A stretch of DNA of 64,000 nucleotides from Phyllobacterium sp. 21LDTY02-6. Lineage in GTDB: Bacteria > Pseudomonadota > Alphaproteobacteria > Rhizobiales > Rhizobiaceae. The stretch spans positions 348,110 through 412,109 of the forward strand of contig NZ_JAMJWD020000005.1 in NCBI RefSeq assembly GCF_023554255.2, read 5' to 3'. The stretch's first letter is position 1, and each line of letters begins with the position of its first letter. Shown here one piece after another: positions 54,606 to 63,272 of this stretch. A program made the position numbers and the translations under genes. The notes beneath the pieces are model-generated. The model saw only the letters and a list, made by a program, of their open reading frames with translations. It ran no database searches and was not told where the DNA came from.

Positions 54606-54992
54606 ATGACGATTGCACTTGCCGATTTGTACCAAGAATATATCGACTGTCTCAATACTCAGGACTGGGACAGCCTTGGAAAATATGTCGGCACTGAAGT
54701 TGCCTATAATGGAGAGACGGTCGGTCTTGCGGCCTACCGACAGGCCCGGATGAGGGAATTTCGCGAGATCCCCGACCTGCATTTCAAGGTGAGCATTCTG
54801 GTGTGCGATCAGAATACGTTGGCAAGCCGCCTCGAATTTGACATCAGTCCAAGCGGGGAGTTCCTCGGCCTTCCCGTCAACGGCAAGCGCGTGAAGTTTT
54901 GCGAAAACGTCTTCTATGAATATGAAGGCGGAAAGATAGTCAGAGTATGGTCAGTGCTCGACAAAGCGGCGATCGAGGCCCAGCTTTCCTAG
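54606..54992 (+). CDS. SnoaL-like/ester cyclase family protein
   Basis: A 128-residue small protein with the NTF2/SnoaL alpha+beta barrel pattern. A first helix (ALADLYQEYIDCLNTQDWDS) is followed by LGKYVGTEVAYNGETVGLAA and the paired strands FKVSILVCDQNTLASRLEFD and VFYEYEGGKIVRVWSVLDKA. Family members bind small hydrophobic ligands, and some are polyketide cyclases or epoxide hydrolases of the limonene type. It lies 18 bp after the decayed hydrolase and in the same direction as the epoxide hydrolase. No specific activity can be assigned. Confidence 0.85.
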   Translation: MTIALADLYQEYIDCLNTQDWDSLGKYVGTEVAYNGETVGLAAYRQARMREFREIPDLHFKVSILVCDQNTLASRLEFDISPSGEFLGLPVNGKRVKFCENVFYEYEGGKIVRVWSVLDKAAIEAQLS

Positions 54993-55194
54993 TCGAGCGC
55001 TCTGAAGGATACGAACCAGGGCGCTGTTGTTTGGCGGCAGGAATCGGCACCTGGAGCATGTCACTTGGGGTCGCCGGCGCGCCCGGGTTGGGCCGACGAA
55101 CAAGCCCGCTGCCTGTCGGGTTGACCGGCACTGTAACCTTAGCTTGCCGGCTATTTTGATGACCGACAATGCTTCAATCGCGTGCGGCAAAAAA

Positions 55195-55896
55195 TCAGGC
55201 TCCCATAGCTATCGACGTCCATGCATCGAGATACTCCCAAAACGGCACGAACTCCATTGGCTCACCCGGATCGGTCATGATGAGCATGCAAACAGGATCA
55301 GGCCGGCTCGACTGATCCTGGCGCAAATCAAGATAGAGATAACCGCCACCGCCATTCGAGAAGACTAAAAGAATGTCTTCCAGCCGACTCATATTCTTGG
55401 CCTTTCCATACCATGGATAATCGACATAGTCGTCGATGCTTTCTGCGAGCGTGGCCATCTCCGATAGTGGCAAAAAGCCGCCTGCAAGCGACGCATCAAA
55501 CAGCCCGTCAAAATGTTCTGTATAGAAGTCTACGAAACTACGCGGGGCATTGCGTACGAACAGCGGATATTTTTCGGCCGCCTTTTGCTTCGTTACAGGG
55601 GCTTTTGAAATATAGCTATATAATTTCTCGTCGTCTTCAACGATCTTATTGAGGACTCTCAATATCCCCTTGGATGCATCCGAGTACAGAAAGGCCTCTC
55701 GAACTGTTGAGAGAAGCCTAGTGTGAGTCTCCGGCATCAAATCGGCTAAGGGGCTGATATCATTCGAAACGTTTGCTAGCCGGATAGGCATTTCCGAGTT
55801 CGTATATGCCTTCCACGCGTTGGGCACGCCTGACTCATCGCTAAAAGGTGCCACATGCGAGCTTCCGGTAAAGTATTCGATATCCTCAGTGTACAC
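55195..55896 (-). CDS. SUKH-like (SMI1/KNR4) immunity protein, orphan
   Basis: A 233-residue acidic protein. Its C-terminal half reads like a SUKH domain: LPLSEMATLAESIDDYV, then MSRLEDILLVFSNGGGGYLY with LDLRQDQSS and the terminal EFVPFWEYLDAW. SUKH proteins are mostly immunity partners of polymorphic or contact-dependent toxins. No toxin, Rhs, T6SS or CDI gene adjoins it. Upstream codons 1-90 are not recognised. The surrounding DNA is slightly more AT-rich, which may indicate transfer. A general regulatory role, as for yeast Smi1, cannot be excluded. Confidence 0.65.
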   Translation of the reverse strand: MYTEDIEYFTGSSHVAPFSDESGVPNAWKAYTNSEMPIRLANVSNDISPLADLMPETHTRLLSTVREAFLYSDASKGILRVLNKIVEDDEKLYSYISKAPVTKQKAAEKYPLFVRNAPRSFVDFYTEHFDGLFDASLAGGFLPLSEMATLAESIDDYVDYPWYGKAKNMSRLEDILLVFSNGGGGYLYLDLRQDQSSRPDPVCMLIMTDPGEPMEFVPFWEYLDAWTSIAMGA

Positions 55897-55991
55897 CGCT
55901 ATTCGTCCCGGTATATTACTTCCTTGTTGTCAACTTTATATTTCTTTTTCAAACGGTTATCTATCTTCTGACGAGGATCGATCGCGTCCGT

Positions 55992-56744
55992 TCAGATCAG
56001 TCCGCGCTTCATGGCGAGCGCAGCAGCATGAGCCTTGTTCGCCGCTGCCATTTTCCTCATTGCCTTCTGCAGATGGTATTCGACCGTCGGTTTGCTGCGG
56101 CCGATGATCTGCGCGATCTCCCAGGCCGTCTTGCCCAGCGAGGTCCATTTCAGACAGACCCGTTCGTGCTCGGTGAGCAATACATCGGGAGGTGTATCTT
56201 CCCGTCCAAACGTCAGGCTATATGCATGGACGAAGGGCGCGACCGTCATCAGACCTTGGTAGATGGAGCTCGAGGGATCGGCCAGTTCTGGCAGGCTTTC
56301 TCTGTTCGCCACGCTGAATAGTCCGAATTCGCCCTGCGGCCCATGGACGGGGATGGTGAAGCCTTCGCCGATGCGGTGGTCGCGGGCCTCGATGAACAAG
56401 CGCCGTTCATTGCCCGATAGGCCGTTCAGATACTCCCTGCTTCCCCACCTGAACGGCAGCACGGCCCGGCTCCCCTGCGTCATCACAGGATCGATATGAT
56501 GATAGGATTCCTGCCGGTAGAGCCGCTGCCAGCTCGGCGGGTAGTTGGTGATGACCAACCCTTCGGAGCCGCCGCTCCACGAGGGCATGGTGGCGTAGGA
56601 GAAATACTCGAAGCCCATGGCCTCAACGAATTCCGAAAGGTAGAGTTCGGCGGCGGTTTCGGCTCCGGCGACATGGCCGGTCAGGCCGGCAATCAGGGAG
56701 TGGACCGCCCCTTGCTGTGAAGATAGAGTATGAACGTCTTTCAC
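55992..56744 (-). CDS. LuxR-type acyl-homoserine-lactone receptor (solo)
   Basis: A 250-residue regulator with an N-terminal autoinducer-binding domain and a C-terminal LuxR helix-turn-helix (LTEHERVCLKWTSLGKTAWE, GRSKPTVEYHLQKAMRKM). All six ligand-pocket residues of TraR are present at the same spacing: Trp72, Tyr76, Asp85, Pro86, Trp100 and Gly128 (corresponding to W57, Y61, D70, P71, W85, G113). No luxI synthase is in the window, so it is a solo receptor here. It is divergent from the ArgE-like gene at 56888, and a lux-box-like dyad lies between them. Confidence 0.92.
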   Translation of the reverse strand: MKDVHTLSSQQGAVHSLIAGLTGHVAGAETAAELYLSEFVEAMGFEYFSYATMPSWSGGSEGLVITNYPPSWQRLYRQESYHHIDPVMTQGSRAVLPFRWGSREYLNGLSGNERRLFIEARDHRIGEGFTIPVHGPQGEFGLFSVANRESLPELADPSSSIYQGLMTVAPFVHAYSLTFGREDTPPDVLLTEHERVCLKWTSLGKTAWEIAQIIGRSKPTVEYHLQKAMRKMAAANKAHAAALAMKRGLI

Positions 56745-56780
56745 CTGTGCCTTTCCTCACCTTGATGAGTCGCCCCACGG

Positions 56781-56798
56781 ACTATCACATTCAATAGT
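56781..56798. promoter_or_regulatory. Candidate lux box
   Basis: An 18-bp dyad, ACTAT-CACATTCA-ATAGT, with perfect 5-bp arms lies 36 bp upstream of the luxR start and 90 bp upstream of the argE-like start. Size and position resemble lux/tra boxes. Confidence 0.45.
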
Positions 56799-56887
56799 AT
56801 GCGAATTGCATCACTGCGTATAGCATCAGCGGGTGATCCATCAAGCTGGCCGGCGAAGCCGCCATTGTTTGCCGACGAGGTAGATTC

Positions 56888-58054
56888 TTGAGCACCAATT
56901 CCGCTCGTGCCGTCGAAATCCTGGAGCGACTGGTTGCCTTCAACACTGTCAGCCATCGTTCCAATCTGGAGCTGATCCACTATGTCCGCGACTATCTCGG
57001 CAGTCACGGCATCAGTTCGACCATCATTCCCGACGCCTCGGGCCAGAAGGCGAATATCTTCGCCACTATCGGCGATCCCGCACAGGCTGGCTACGTCCTG
57101 AGCGGCCACACGGACGTCGTTCCAGTCGAGGGACAGGAGTGGCAGCGCGATCCTTTCAAGCTCACCCGCGAAGGCGGACGGCTCTACGGTCGCGGAACCA
57201 CCGACATGAAGGGCTTTGTCGCCTGCGCGCTGGCGATGGCGCCAGCGTTGAAGACCGCGGGGCTGCGGACGCCCATCCATCTGGCCTTTTCCTATGACGA
57301 GGAAGTCGGCTGCCTTGGCGTCCACGGTCTGGTCGATCATTTGAACAAAGCCGTCGCCAGGCCTCGCGCCGTTTTCGTCGGCGAGCCGACCGCGATGCGC
57401 GTGGTGGACAGCCACAAGGGCAGCTGTGGCATGCTGACCAAGGTCACCGGCTTTGCTGCTCATTCCTCGCGCGTCGACCTTGGTACCAATGCTATATTCG
57501 CGGCAGCAACGATCATCGAGGAACTGCATCGCTGCGCCGACCAGCTGGCGAGTGAGCCCGAGCCCGGTTCCCGCTTCGTGGTGCCGTACAGCTCGGTCAG
57601 TGTCGGCGTCATCAATGGCGGTACAGCGCGCAACACCGTCGCCGGCGACTGTTCGTTCCAATGGGATATACGTGCAACCCGCCTCGGCCTGACCGAGGAA
57701 GTGCAGGATCGCATCGCCGCCTTCGTCGATAGCTCGGTGCTGCCCGGCATGCGCGCACGCTACAAGGACGCGCGGGTGGACACCAGCGTGGCATACGACG
57801 TCCCCCCGCTTGTCGCGGCTCCCGGTTCGGAAGCGGAAGCCCTGGCCAAACGGTTCGCAGGCACGAACGAAACCATGGTCGTCGACTACGGGTCCGAAGC
57901 CGGCATTTTCCAGAAGGCCGGCATGGCCACGGTGCTTTGCGGCCCGGGACAGGATTCGGAAGCCCACATCACCGATGAATGGATCGCCGTCGAGCAGATC
58001 GATCGCTGCATGCGGTTCCTCGAAGCGCTGGCGGACCATGCCCGTGCCGGCTGA
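56888..58054 (+). CDS. argE: Acetylornithine deacetylase-like M20 hydrolase
   Basis: A 388-residue zinc deacylase of the ArgE/DapE branch of M20. Motifs are VLSGHTDVVPVEGQEW, YGRGTTDMKGFVA and FSYDEEVGCLGV, the lid has TKVTGFAAHSSRVDLGTNAI, and the last His ligand is near the C-terminus in PGQDSEAHITDEWIA. The start is TTG at 56888. It removes an acetyl or other acyl group from an amino acid. Location next to an AHL receptor and an amidohydrolase, not other arginine genes, suggests a catabolic paralogue; amide cleavage of a signal molecule is conceivable but speculative. Confidence 0.85.
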   Translation: MSTNSARAVEILERLVAFNTVSHRSNLELIHYVRDYLGSHGISSTIIPDASGQKANIFATIGDPAQAGYVLSGHTDVVPVEGQEWQRDPFKLTREGGRLYGRGTTDMKGFVACALAMAPALKTAGLRTPIHLAFSYDEEVGCLGVHGLVDHLNKAVARPRAVFVGEPTAMRVVDSHKGSCGMLTKVTGFAAHSSRVDLGTNAIFAAATIIEELHRCADQLASEPEPGSRFVVPYSSVSVGVINGGTARNTVAGDCSFQWDIRATRLGLTEEVQDRIAAFVDSSVLPGMRARYKDARVDTSVAYDVPPLVAAPGSEAEALAKRFAGTNETMVVDYGSEAGIFQKAGMATVLCGPGQDSEAHITDEWIAVEQIDRCMRFLEALADHARAG

Positions 58055-58079
58055 CCTCTGAACCTGGACGGAGAAATGT

Positions 58080-58991
58080 ATGATGGCAAAGCTTTATGAC
58101 GGCCCGATCGTGGATGCCCATCATCACCTGTGGGACCTTTCCATGGGCAAGCACCCATGGCTGACGCCCTCGGATTCGGCGGTCCCGCTTCCCGGCCTAG
58201 AGAACCTGATGCATAACTATCTCGTCGCCGATTATCTGCGCGACAGCGCAAGCCACGATGTCGTCGCCACCGTGCACATCGAAGCACTGTGGGATGCCGC
58301 CGATCCGGTTGGTGAGACGCGCTGGCTGGAAGCGCTGGACAAGTCCAGTTCGGTGGCCGCCCGCTACATTGCGGGCGCGGCGCTGGGCACTCCGGCGGCG
58401 GCAAGTCTGATCACCGCGCAGGCCGCTTATGACCGCGTGATCGGTGTGCGCGGCATTCTCAGCTTCCATCCGCACGAGCCTGCGAAGTCCTTTGTTTCGC
58501 GGCCTGATCTAGCCTATGACGCGGATTGGCGACGCGACGTTGGCCTAGTCCATGATGCTGGGTTGCATCTCGAACTCATGATGTATCCCTACCAGGCCGA
58601 TGCCGTCTTTGACCTGGCCGGGGCCTTTCCTGATTTGCGGCTGGTTATCAACCACTGCGGCAGCCCGATCGACCGCGACGAAGCCGGAATGCAGCGGTGG
58701 CGCGACGGCCTGAAGCGGATCGCCGAACGACCGAACGTGCTTTTGAAAATCTCCAATCCCGGGGCCTACGATCCCGAATGGACCTTCGAAAGCGTCGAAG
58801 GCGTTGTGCTCGACTGCATTGCGGCATTCGGACCGCAGCGCTGCATGTTCGGCACTGACTATCCCGTTGCCCGCCTGCAGATGAATTTTTCCGACATCTA
58901 CGACAACTTCAAGCGATCGGTCGCCCATCTGCCATCTGCCGATCAGCGGGCACTTTTTCATGACAATGCCGTGCGGGTCTACCGCCTCTGA
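58080..58991 (+). CDS. Amidohydrolase family 2 protein (metal-dependent)
   Basis: A 303-residue TIM-barrel amidohydrolase of the 2-pyrone-4,6-dicarboxylate lactonase/L-fuconolactonase-like group. The HxH metal motif is IVDAHHHLWDLS (residues 10-21), a second His is in LVINHCGSPIDRD near 195 and the conserved Asp is in MFGTDYPVARLQMNFSD near 265. GGAGAAATGT precedes the ATG. It lies 25 bp after the ArgE-like gene, so the two are probably cotranscribed. It probably opens a lactone or hydrolyses a C-N or C-C bond of a small acid. Lactone cleavage would be notable beside a lactone-sensing regulator, but that is inference. Confidence 0.9.
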   Translation: MMAKLYDGPIVDAHHHLWDLSMGKHPWLTPSDSAVPLPGLENLMHNYLVADYLRDSASHDVVATVHIEALWDAADPVGETRWLEALDKSSSVAARYIAGAALGTPAAASLITAQAAYDRVIGVRGILSFHPHEPAKSFVSRPDLAYDADWRRDVGLVHDAGLHLELMMYPYQADAVFDLAGAFPDLRLVINHCGSPIDRDEAGMQRWRDGLKRIAERPNVLLKISNPGAYDPEWTFESVEGVVLDCIAAFGPQRCMFGTDYPVARLQMNFSDIYDNFKRSVAHLPSADQRALFHDNAVRVYRL

Positions 58992-59280
58992 CAAGGGCGC
59001 ATGAGGATGTGATAGGGTTGCATCGCTGTCTCAGCTGCTGCGTTGTCCACATTGAAGGCTCGTTACGCGAAGCTCCATCATGCGGCGGATAATGTCGACC
59101 GCGAAGACAACCATGCACCCGGCAGCGTCGTTTCAACATCAGAATGCTTGACACCCCACGTGCGATTGGACAACCCCATCACATCCTGTGGTTCAAATGC
59201 AGTTCATTTTCAGGCTATAGTTGTTGATTGCGACCTGCTCGCAATCTTTCCCCCATCGATCAAAGGAGAACACCGGAATA

Positions 59281-60546
59281 ATGACGGAAACGCTGGAAGC
59301 ATTCCTCGCCGCCTATCCGTGGATTTACACACTGATTGCTTTATCCGTATTGGTCCTTGCAGCCCTTTTTGCCAATTTTGTCCTCAAAAAGATTTTGCTG
59401 CGCGTCGTTAATCGCTTCCTTGGCCGCACCGCCTACGGGCGTGACGAAGAGTTGCGCCGATATGGCGTCATCGAACGCCTCGCCAACATCATGCCCGCTT
59501 TCGTGATTGCCTCCGGTATCGCGCTCGTGCCGCATCTGCCGGCCGCCGCCGTGACAGTGGTGCGCAACGTGTCAAACGCCTTTATCATCCTGACGCTTGC
59601 AATGGCGCTGGCAGCAGCCCTGAACGTGGTGGACACCATTTACCATCGAAGGCCGGAAGCGAAGCTGAAGCCGATCAGGAGCTATATCCAGATTGTCAAA
59701 ATCGCCATTTATGCGATTGCCGCAATCCTGATGATCGCAACCCTCATCGACCGTTCGCCGCTCATTCTCCTGTCCGGCTTGGGCGCAATGGCGGCGGTCC
59801 TCATTCTGGTGTTTCAGGATACCTTGCTGTCGTTGGTGGCAGGCATTCAGATTTCGTCCACCGACATGGTGCGCGTGGGCGACTGGATTGAAATGCCCGC
59901 CCTGAATGCGGACGGCGATGTGATTGAGATCGCGCTGCATACGGTTCGCGTCCAGAATTGGGACAAGACCATTACGACGATCCCCATTCGCAAACTGGTA
60001 ACGGAATCATTCAAGAACTGGCGCGGGATGCAGGAAGCAGGCGGGCGGCGCATCAAGCGCTCGATCTATCTCGACCAGACCAGCATTCGTTTCCTGACAC
60101 AGGAAGAAATCGAAAAGCTGGGTCGTTTCCGCCTTCTGGAAAATTACCTGCAACGTAAGCAGGAAGAATTGAAGGAATGGAACGGCAAGCTGGGTGACAA
60201 GGGAAGCATCACCGCCAATACCCGCCGCATCACAAATATGGGCACGTTCCGCGCCTATGTGGAAGCCTATGTGCGGGCGCACTCGCAGATTCACCAGAAC
60301 ATGACGATTCTGGTGCGCCAGCTTCAGCCGGGACCGGAGGGGCTGCCGTTGGAGATCTATTGCTTCACGAAAACCATTGCGTGGAGCGATTACGAGGCGA
60401 TCCAGTCCGACATTTTTGACCACCTGTTTGCGCTGCTGCCGGAATTCGGCCTGTCGGTGTTCCAGAACCCAAGCGGCGCGGATTTCAAGGCATGGCAGGT
60501 GGAACGGCCTGCCTTGCCCGCTCCGTCGCAGGGGATCGAAGCGTAA
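59281..60546 (+). CDS. MscS-family mechanosensitive channel
   Basis: A 421-residue inner-membrane channel protein. Membrane helices span about residues 15-40, 65-85, 95-115 and 140-165, and the pore-lining segment and beta domain follow as SGLGAMAAVLILVFQDTLLS with LVAGIQISSTDMVRVGDWIE. The latter is the hallmark MscS beta domain (VGDWIEM). The C-terminal domain extends beyond residue 260. ATG at 59281 follows AAAGGAGAACACC; upstream in-frame codons would add a leader without a signal. It releases solutes on hypo-osmotic shock. The osmolyte carrier BCCT gene is convergent with it. Confidence 0.93.
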   Translation: MTETLEAFLAAYPWIYTLIALSVLVLAALFANFVLKKILLRVVNRFLGRTAYGRDEELRRYGVIERLANIMPAFVIASGIALVPHLPAAAVTVVRNVSNAFIILTLAMALAAALNVVDTIYHRRPEAKLKPIRSYIQIVKIAIYAIAAILMIATLIDRSPLILLSGLGAMAAVLILVFQDTLLSLVAGIQISSTDMVRVGDWIEMPALNADGDVIEIALHTVRVQNWDKTITTIPIRKLVTESFKNWRGMQEAGGRRIKRSIYLDQTSIRFLTQEEIEKLGRFRLLENYLQRKQEELKEWNGKLGDKGSITANTRRITNMGTFRAYVEAYVRAHSQIHQNMTILVRQLQPGPEGLPLEIYCFTKTIAWSDYEAIQSDIFDHLFALLPEFGLSVFQNPSGADFKAWQVERPALPAPSQGIEA

Positions 60547-60573
60547 CAGGCCCTACCAAATCGGTCGGTCACA

Positions 60574-60600
60574 AAGTCGCCTTTTTACAGGGGGCGGCTT
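60574..60600. terminator. Hairpin between convergent mscS and BCCT genes
   Basis: Arms AAGTCGCC and GGCGGCTT (one G-T wobble) enclose an 11-base loop, followed by TATATG. It lies between two convergent stop codons and fits a weak shared terminator. Confidence 0.4.
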
Positions 60601-60647
60601 TATATGACGCTGTCAGAGTTACGGCAAACGCCGCCGACGGCACCCTT

Positions 60648-62303
60648 CTATCGTGGTTCCGCCACAAGTCCCTTCACCAGCGCCACGCAGGCACCGAGAA
60701 GGACAATCGCGAACGGAAACCCCGTAGAAACGGCCATGGCCTGCAATGCAGCCAAGCCACCACCCAAAAGCAGGGCGATAGCCAGGAGTCCCTCGAAAGT
60801 GGCCCAGAATACGCGCTGCGGAGTGGGCGCATTTATCTTGCCGCCCGCGCTGATCGTGTCGATTACAAGGGAACCGGAATCGGATGAAGTCACGAAGAAC
60901 ACGACGACAAGAATGATGCCTATCAGCGACGTGATGGACGTAAGCGGCAATCCTGCCAGCATTTGGAACAGTTGCAGTTCAAGCGCCGCCGATTGTACCG
61001 CAGTCATACCCTGATCGACCACTTGGCTGATGGCAGTACCGCCAAGCGCTGTCATCCAAAGCGTTGACACGATGGAAGGTATGAGAAGCACGGCAATCAC
61101 GAATTCGCGCACCGTACGGCCACGGCTGACGCGGGCGATGAACATTCCCACGAAAGGTGACCAGCTTATCCACCATGCCCAATAAAAGGCCGTCCAGCCA
61201 TGGCGGAAATTATGATCCGTTCGCCCGACCGGATTGGACAGAGCCGGGAGATATTCCACATAAGCGAGCAGGTTCTTAAAGAAGCCCGTGAAAATCTGTT
61301 GCGTCGGGCCAACAAGAATAATGAAAACGAGAAGCAGGAGGGCCAGCGCCATATTGATTTCGGAAAGACGCTTGACCCCTTTATCCATCCCCGCAACGAC
61401 TGATGCGGTCGCAATCGCGGTAATGATAATAATCAGGATCACCATTTCGCCTTGGCTAGACGGAATATTGAATAGAAATTCCAGTCCGGCGCTCGCTTGC
61501 TGCGCGCCGATTCCGAGCGATGTGGACAATCCGAATATCGTAGCGAAGACGGCTAGAATGTCGATGATATGTCCCGGCCAACCCCAAACCCTTTCGCCGA
61601 AGATCGGGTAGAAGACAGAGCGCAAGGTCAAGGGCAATCCCTTGTTGAAGGTAAAGAGCGCCAGAGAAAGTGCGACAATGGCGTAGATGGCCCAAGGGTG
61701 CAGCGCCCAATGGAATATGGTCGCCGCCATCGCCAGACGCCGCGCCCCTTCTGCATCGCCAGCCATGCCATTCAAGGGCGACCAATCCGTGCGCAGGCCG
61801 TCAGGGCCTGTTACCGGCCCTTGCATGGCGGCGGTAAAATTACCGAGCGGCTCTGACACGCCATAAAACATCAGCCCGATGCCCATGCCAGCGGCAAACA
61901 GCATCGAGAACCACGACACATAGCCATAGTCCGGTGTGGCTCCAGGCCCGCCAAGGCGAATTTTACCTAATGGAAGCACGATCAGGGCAATGCAGAGCAA
62001 AACAAACACATTGCCCGCAGCAAGAAAGAACCAGTCGAGATTGGATGTCAGGAAATCTCGCAATTCCGCGAAAAATGAACCAAGCGTGTTCTGGAAGGCG
62101 AGTGTAAGAATCGTGAATGCAACGATACCAATGGCCGATACACTGAATACAATATTGTGAATATCGAGTTCAAAAACGAACCGACGCCGATAATTAATGT
62201 TGTCCTGACCGATTTCATAGTCAGTATCGATGATCTGGGTTGCGCCTTCCGGCTGAGGAATTGCCTCTGGATTGATTTCGTCTTGCACACTTGTTTCTGT
62301 CAA
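60648..62303 (-). CDS. BCCT-family betaine/choline/carnitine transporter
   Basis: A 551-residue, 12-helix sodium- or proton-coupled symporter. Family features are the first helix after SVSAIGIVAFTILTLAFQNT, YVSWFSMLFAAGMGIGLMFY (glycine-rich helix 3), ERVWGWPGHIIDILAVFATI and the tryptophan signature region TAFYWAWWISWSPFVGMFIA. The start is TTG at 62303 with GAGGG upstream. It takes up quaternary ammonium osmoprotectants. No osmosensory C-terminal extension is visible. It is convergent with the MscS channel, a plausible osmoadaptation pair. Confidence 0.93.
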   Translation of the reverse strand: MTETSVQDEINPEAIPQPEGATQIIDTDYEIGQDNINYRRRFVFELDIHNIVFSVSAIGIVAFTILTLAFQNTLGSFFAELRDFLTSNLDWFFLAAGNVFVLLCIALIVLPLGKIRLGGPGATPDYGYVSWFSMLFAAGMGIGLMFYGVSEPLGNFTAAMQGPVTGPDGLRTDWSPLNGMAGDAEGARRLAMAATIFHWALHPWAIYAIVALSLALFTFNKGLPLTLRSVFYPIFGERVWGWPGHIIDILAVFATIFGLSTSLGIGAQQASAGLEFLFNIPSSQGEMVILIIIITAIATASVVAGMDKGVKRLSEINMALALLLLVFIILVGPTQQIFTGFFKNLLAYVEYLPALSNPVGRTDHNFRHGWTAFYWAWWISWSPFVGMFIARVSRGRTVREFVIAVLLIPSIVSTLWMTALGGTAISQVVDQGMTAVQSAALELQLFQMLAGLPLTSITSLIGIILVVVFFVTSSDSGSLVIDTISAGGKINAPTPQRVFWATFEGLLAIALLLGGGLAALQAMAVSTGFPFAIVLLGACVALVKGLVAEPR

Positions 62304-62665
62304 TAATCCGCCCTCGGTCCCTCATGTTTTTGGCATTGCTGCCGGATTGAGATGGTGAGCTGCGCGACAATCTAGAGATTGCGTTGAACGGCAGCATGAA
62401 TCCTTGAGAAACTAAAGAATTTTTCCAGAAGGCTCAACTGTGTGAGGAATTTCAAGTGGGACGGCTGATTGCCGCGAAGCACTTCACTTGATTCCGGTCC
62501 TTTCGCAGCGGGAATCACGGCAGAGCCGAGGAAGGTTGTGGTGCAATTTTTAGAATTGACGCGGTCTGCGAGCTTCTTGACGGAATTCACGCGACGGTTG
62601 CCTCGAATTGCTCTTTCAGTGTCGGGGCGCGATTGAAGGCAAAACGCCCTTGGCGCTGATCTGAA
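62304..62665. other. Intergenic, about 360 bp, nothing recognised
   Basis: This lies between the BCCT start and the IS30-type element. A minus-strand frame at 62372-62590 has no ribosome site and no family resemblance. The part nearest 62303 should hold the BCCT promoter. No tRNA or attachment-like repeat is seen. Confidence 0.4.
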
Positions 62666-63193
62666 CCTGTGGGTTCTATTTCAAATGCAACGGCGGGTAG
62701 GGCAGGCTATTCCGGCAGCGATACAATTTCAACAAGCTGCTCCCTGAACACTTCCGTTGGTGTCCTGTAGCCGAGACACTTTCGGGGTGTCGTGTTCAGC
62801 CGCTCGCAGATCGATCGCACGCATCGATGGGAAAGGGACAGGAGATCGGTGTCGCGCGGCAGATAGCGTCTCACTCGTTTGTTCATATTCTCTACAGAGC
62901 CTTTCTGCCAGGCTCGCGCCATGTCGTTCGCCGTTACACAATAGTATCCGTTGAGATCCGGTATCTGCGCATCGATGAAACGATTGCGCTTGAGCTCGCG
63001 GAAAATCGTCGAACGATGACGACCAAGCTTCTCGGCAATGATATCGACATTGACACCGGCTGTTCGCCAGCGCGCAATCTTGCGCCGTTCATCCATGTCA
63101 ATCTGGGAGTAGGTGCGCTCCATGACGGGTTCCTTGCAAGTGATAAGCCATTGTTATCTATCGCAAGTCGCACTTCATCCTTGAACCCACCGG
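62666..63193. mobile_element. IS30-type element, internally deleted (about 0.53 kb)
   Basis: Imperfect inverted ends flank the truncated transposase gene. Positions 62666-62691 (read on the minus strand) and 63167-63193 (plus strand) share GT.GCA.TT.A early and GAACCCAC.GG at the outer part. A complete relative would be about 1.07 kb; about 540 bp of the middle is missing. The exact outer limits and target duplication are not certain. Confidence 0.6.
62707..63123 (-). pseudogene. IS30 transposase with large in-frame deletion
   Basis: A 138-codon open frame joins the IS30 N-terminal helix-turn-helix (MERTYSQIDMDERRKIARWR and LGRHRSTIFRELKRNRF) directly to the C-terminal end of the DDE domain (WQKGSVENMNKRVRRYLP and ICERLNTTPRKCLGYRTPTE). 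The junction lies after DLNGYYCVTANDMARA. About 180 residues containing the first catalytic Asp residues are missing, while the final Glu (SVEN) remains. The frame is open, so a small DNA-binding protein could be made that might bind the element ends, but it cannot transpose by itself. Confidence 0.85.
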
Positions 63194-63233
63194 GGGCGGC
63201 ATCAAAGTCAGGTAAGATAGGTTATGGAACCAC

Positions 63234-63265
63234 CTAGCCATCCGGTGGCTTCACCGGATGGCTAG
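63234..63265. terminator. Strong stem-loop downstream of amino-acid SBP gene
   Basis: A perfect 14-bp stem, CTAGCCATCCGGTG with CACCGGATGGCTAG, has a 4-base loop. It begins 8 bp past the stop of the minus-strand binding-protein gene. No T-run follows on the minus strand, so it may act as an mRNA 3' stabilising structure or a Rho-assisted terminator. Confidence 0.6.
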
Positions 63266-63272
63266 TCGCAGA

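Noticed and set aside
56741..58039. 432-codon minus-strand open frame opposite the ArgE-like gene
   Set aside because: The plus-strand gene has all M20 metal motifs; the antisense frame lacks any recognisable motif and would collide with luxR.
55195..58991. Toxin-antitoxin or anti-phage defence island around the SUKH-like gene
   Set aside because: Neighbouring genes are an AHL receptor, a deacylase and an amidohydrolase; no nuclease, restriction, reverse transcriptase or toxin partner is present.
62372..62590. 72-codon minus-strand open frame upstream of the IS30 element
   Set aside because: No ribosome site or family resemblance; chance frame in intergenic DNA.
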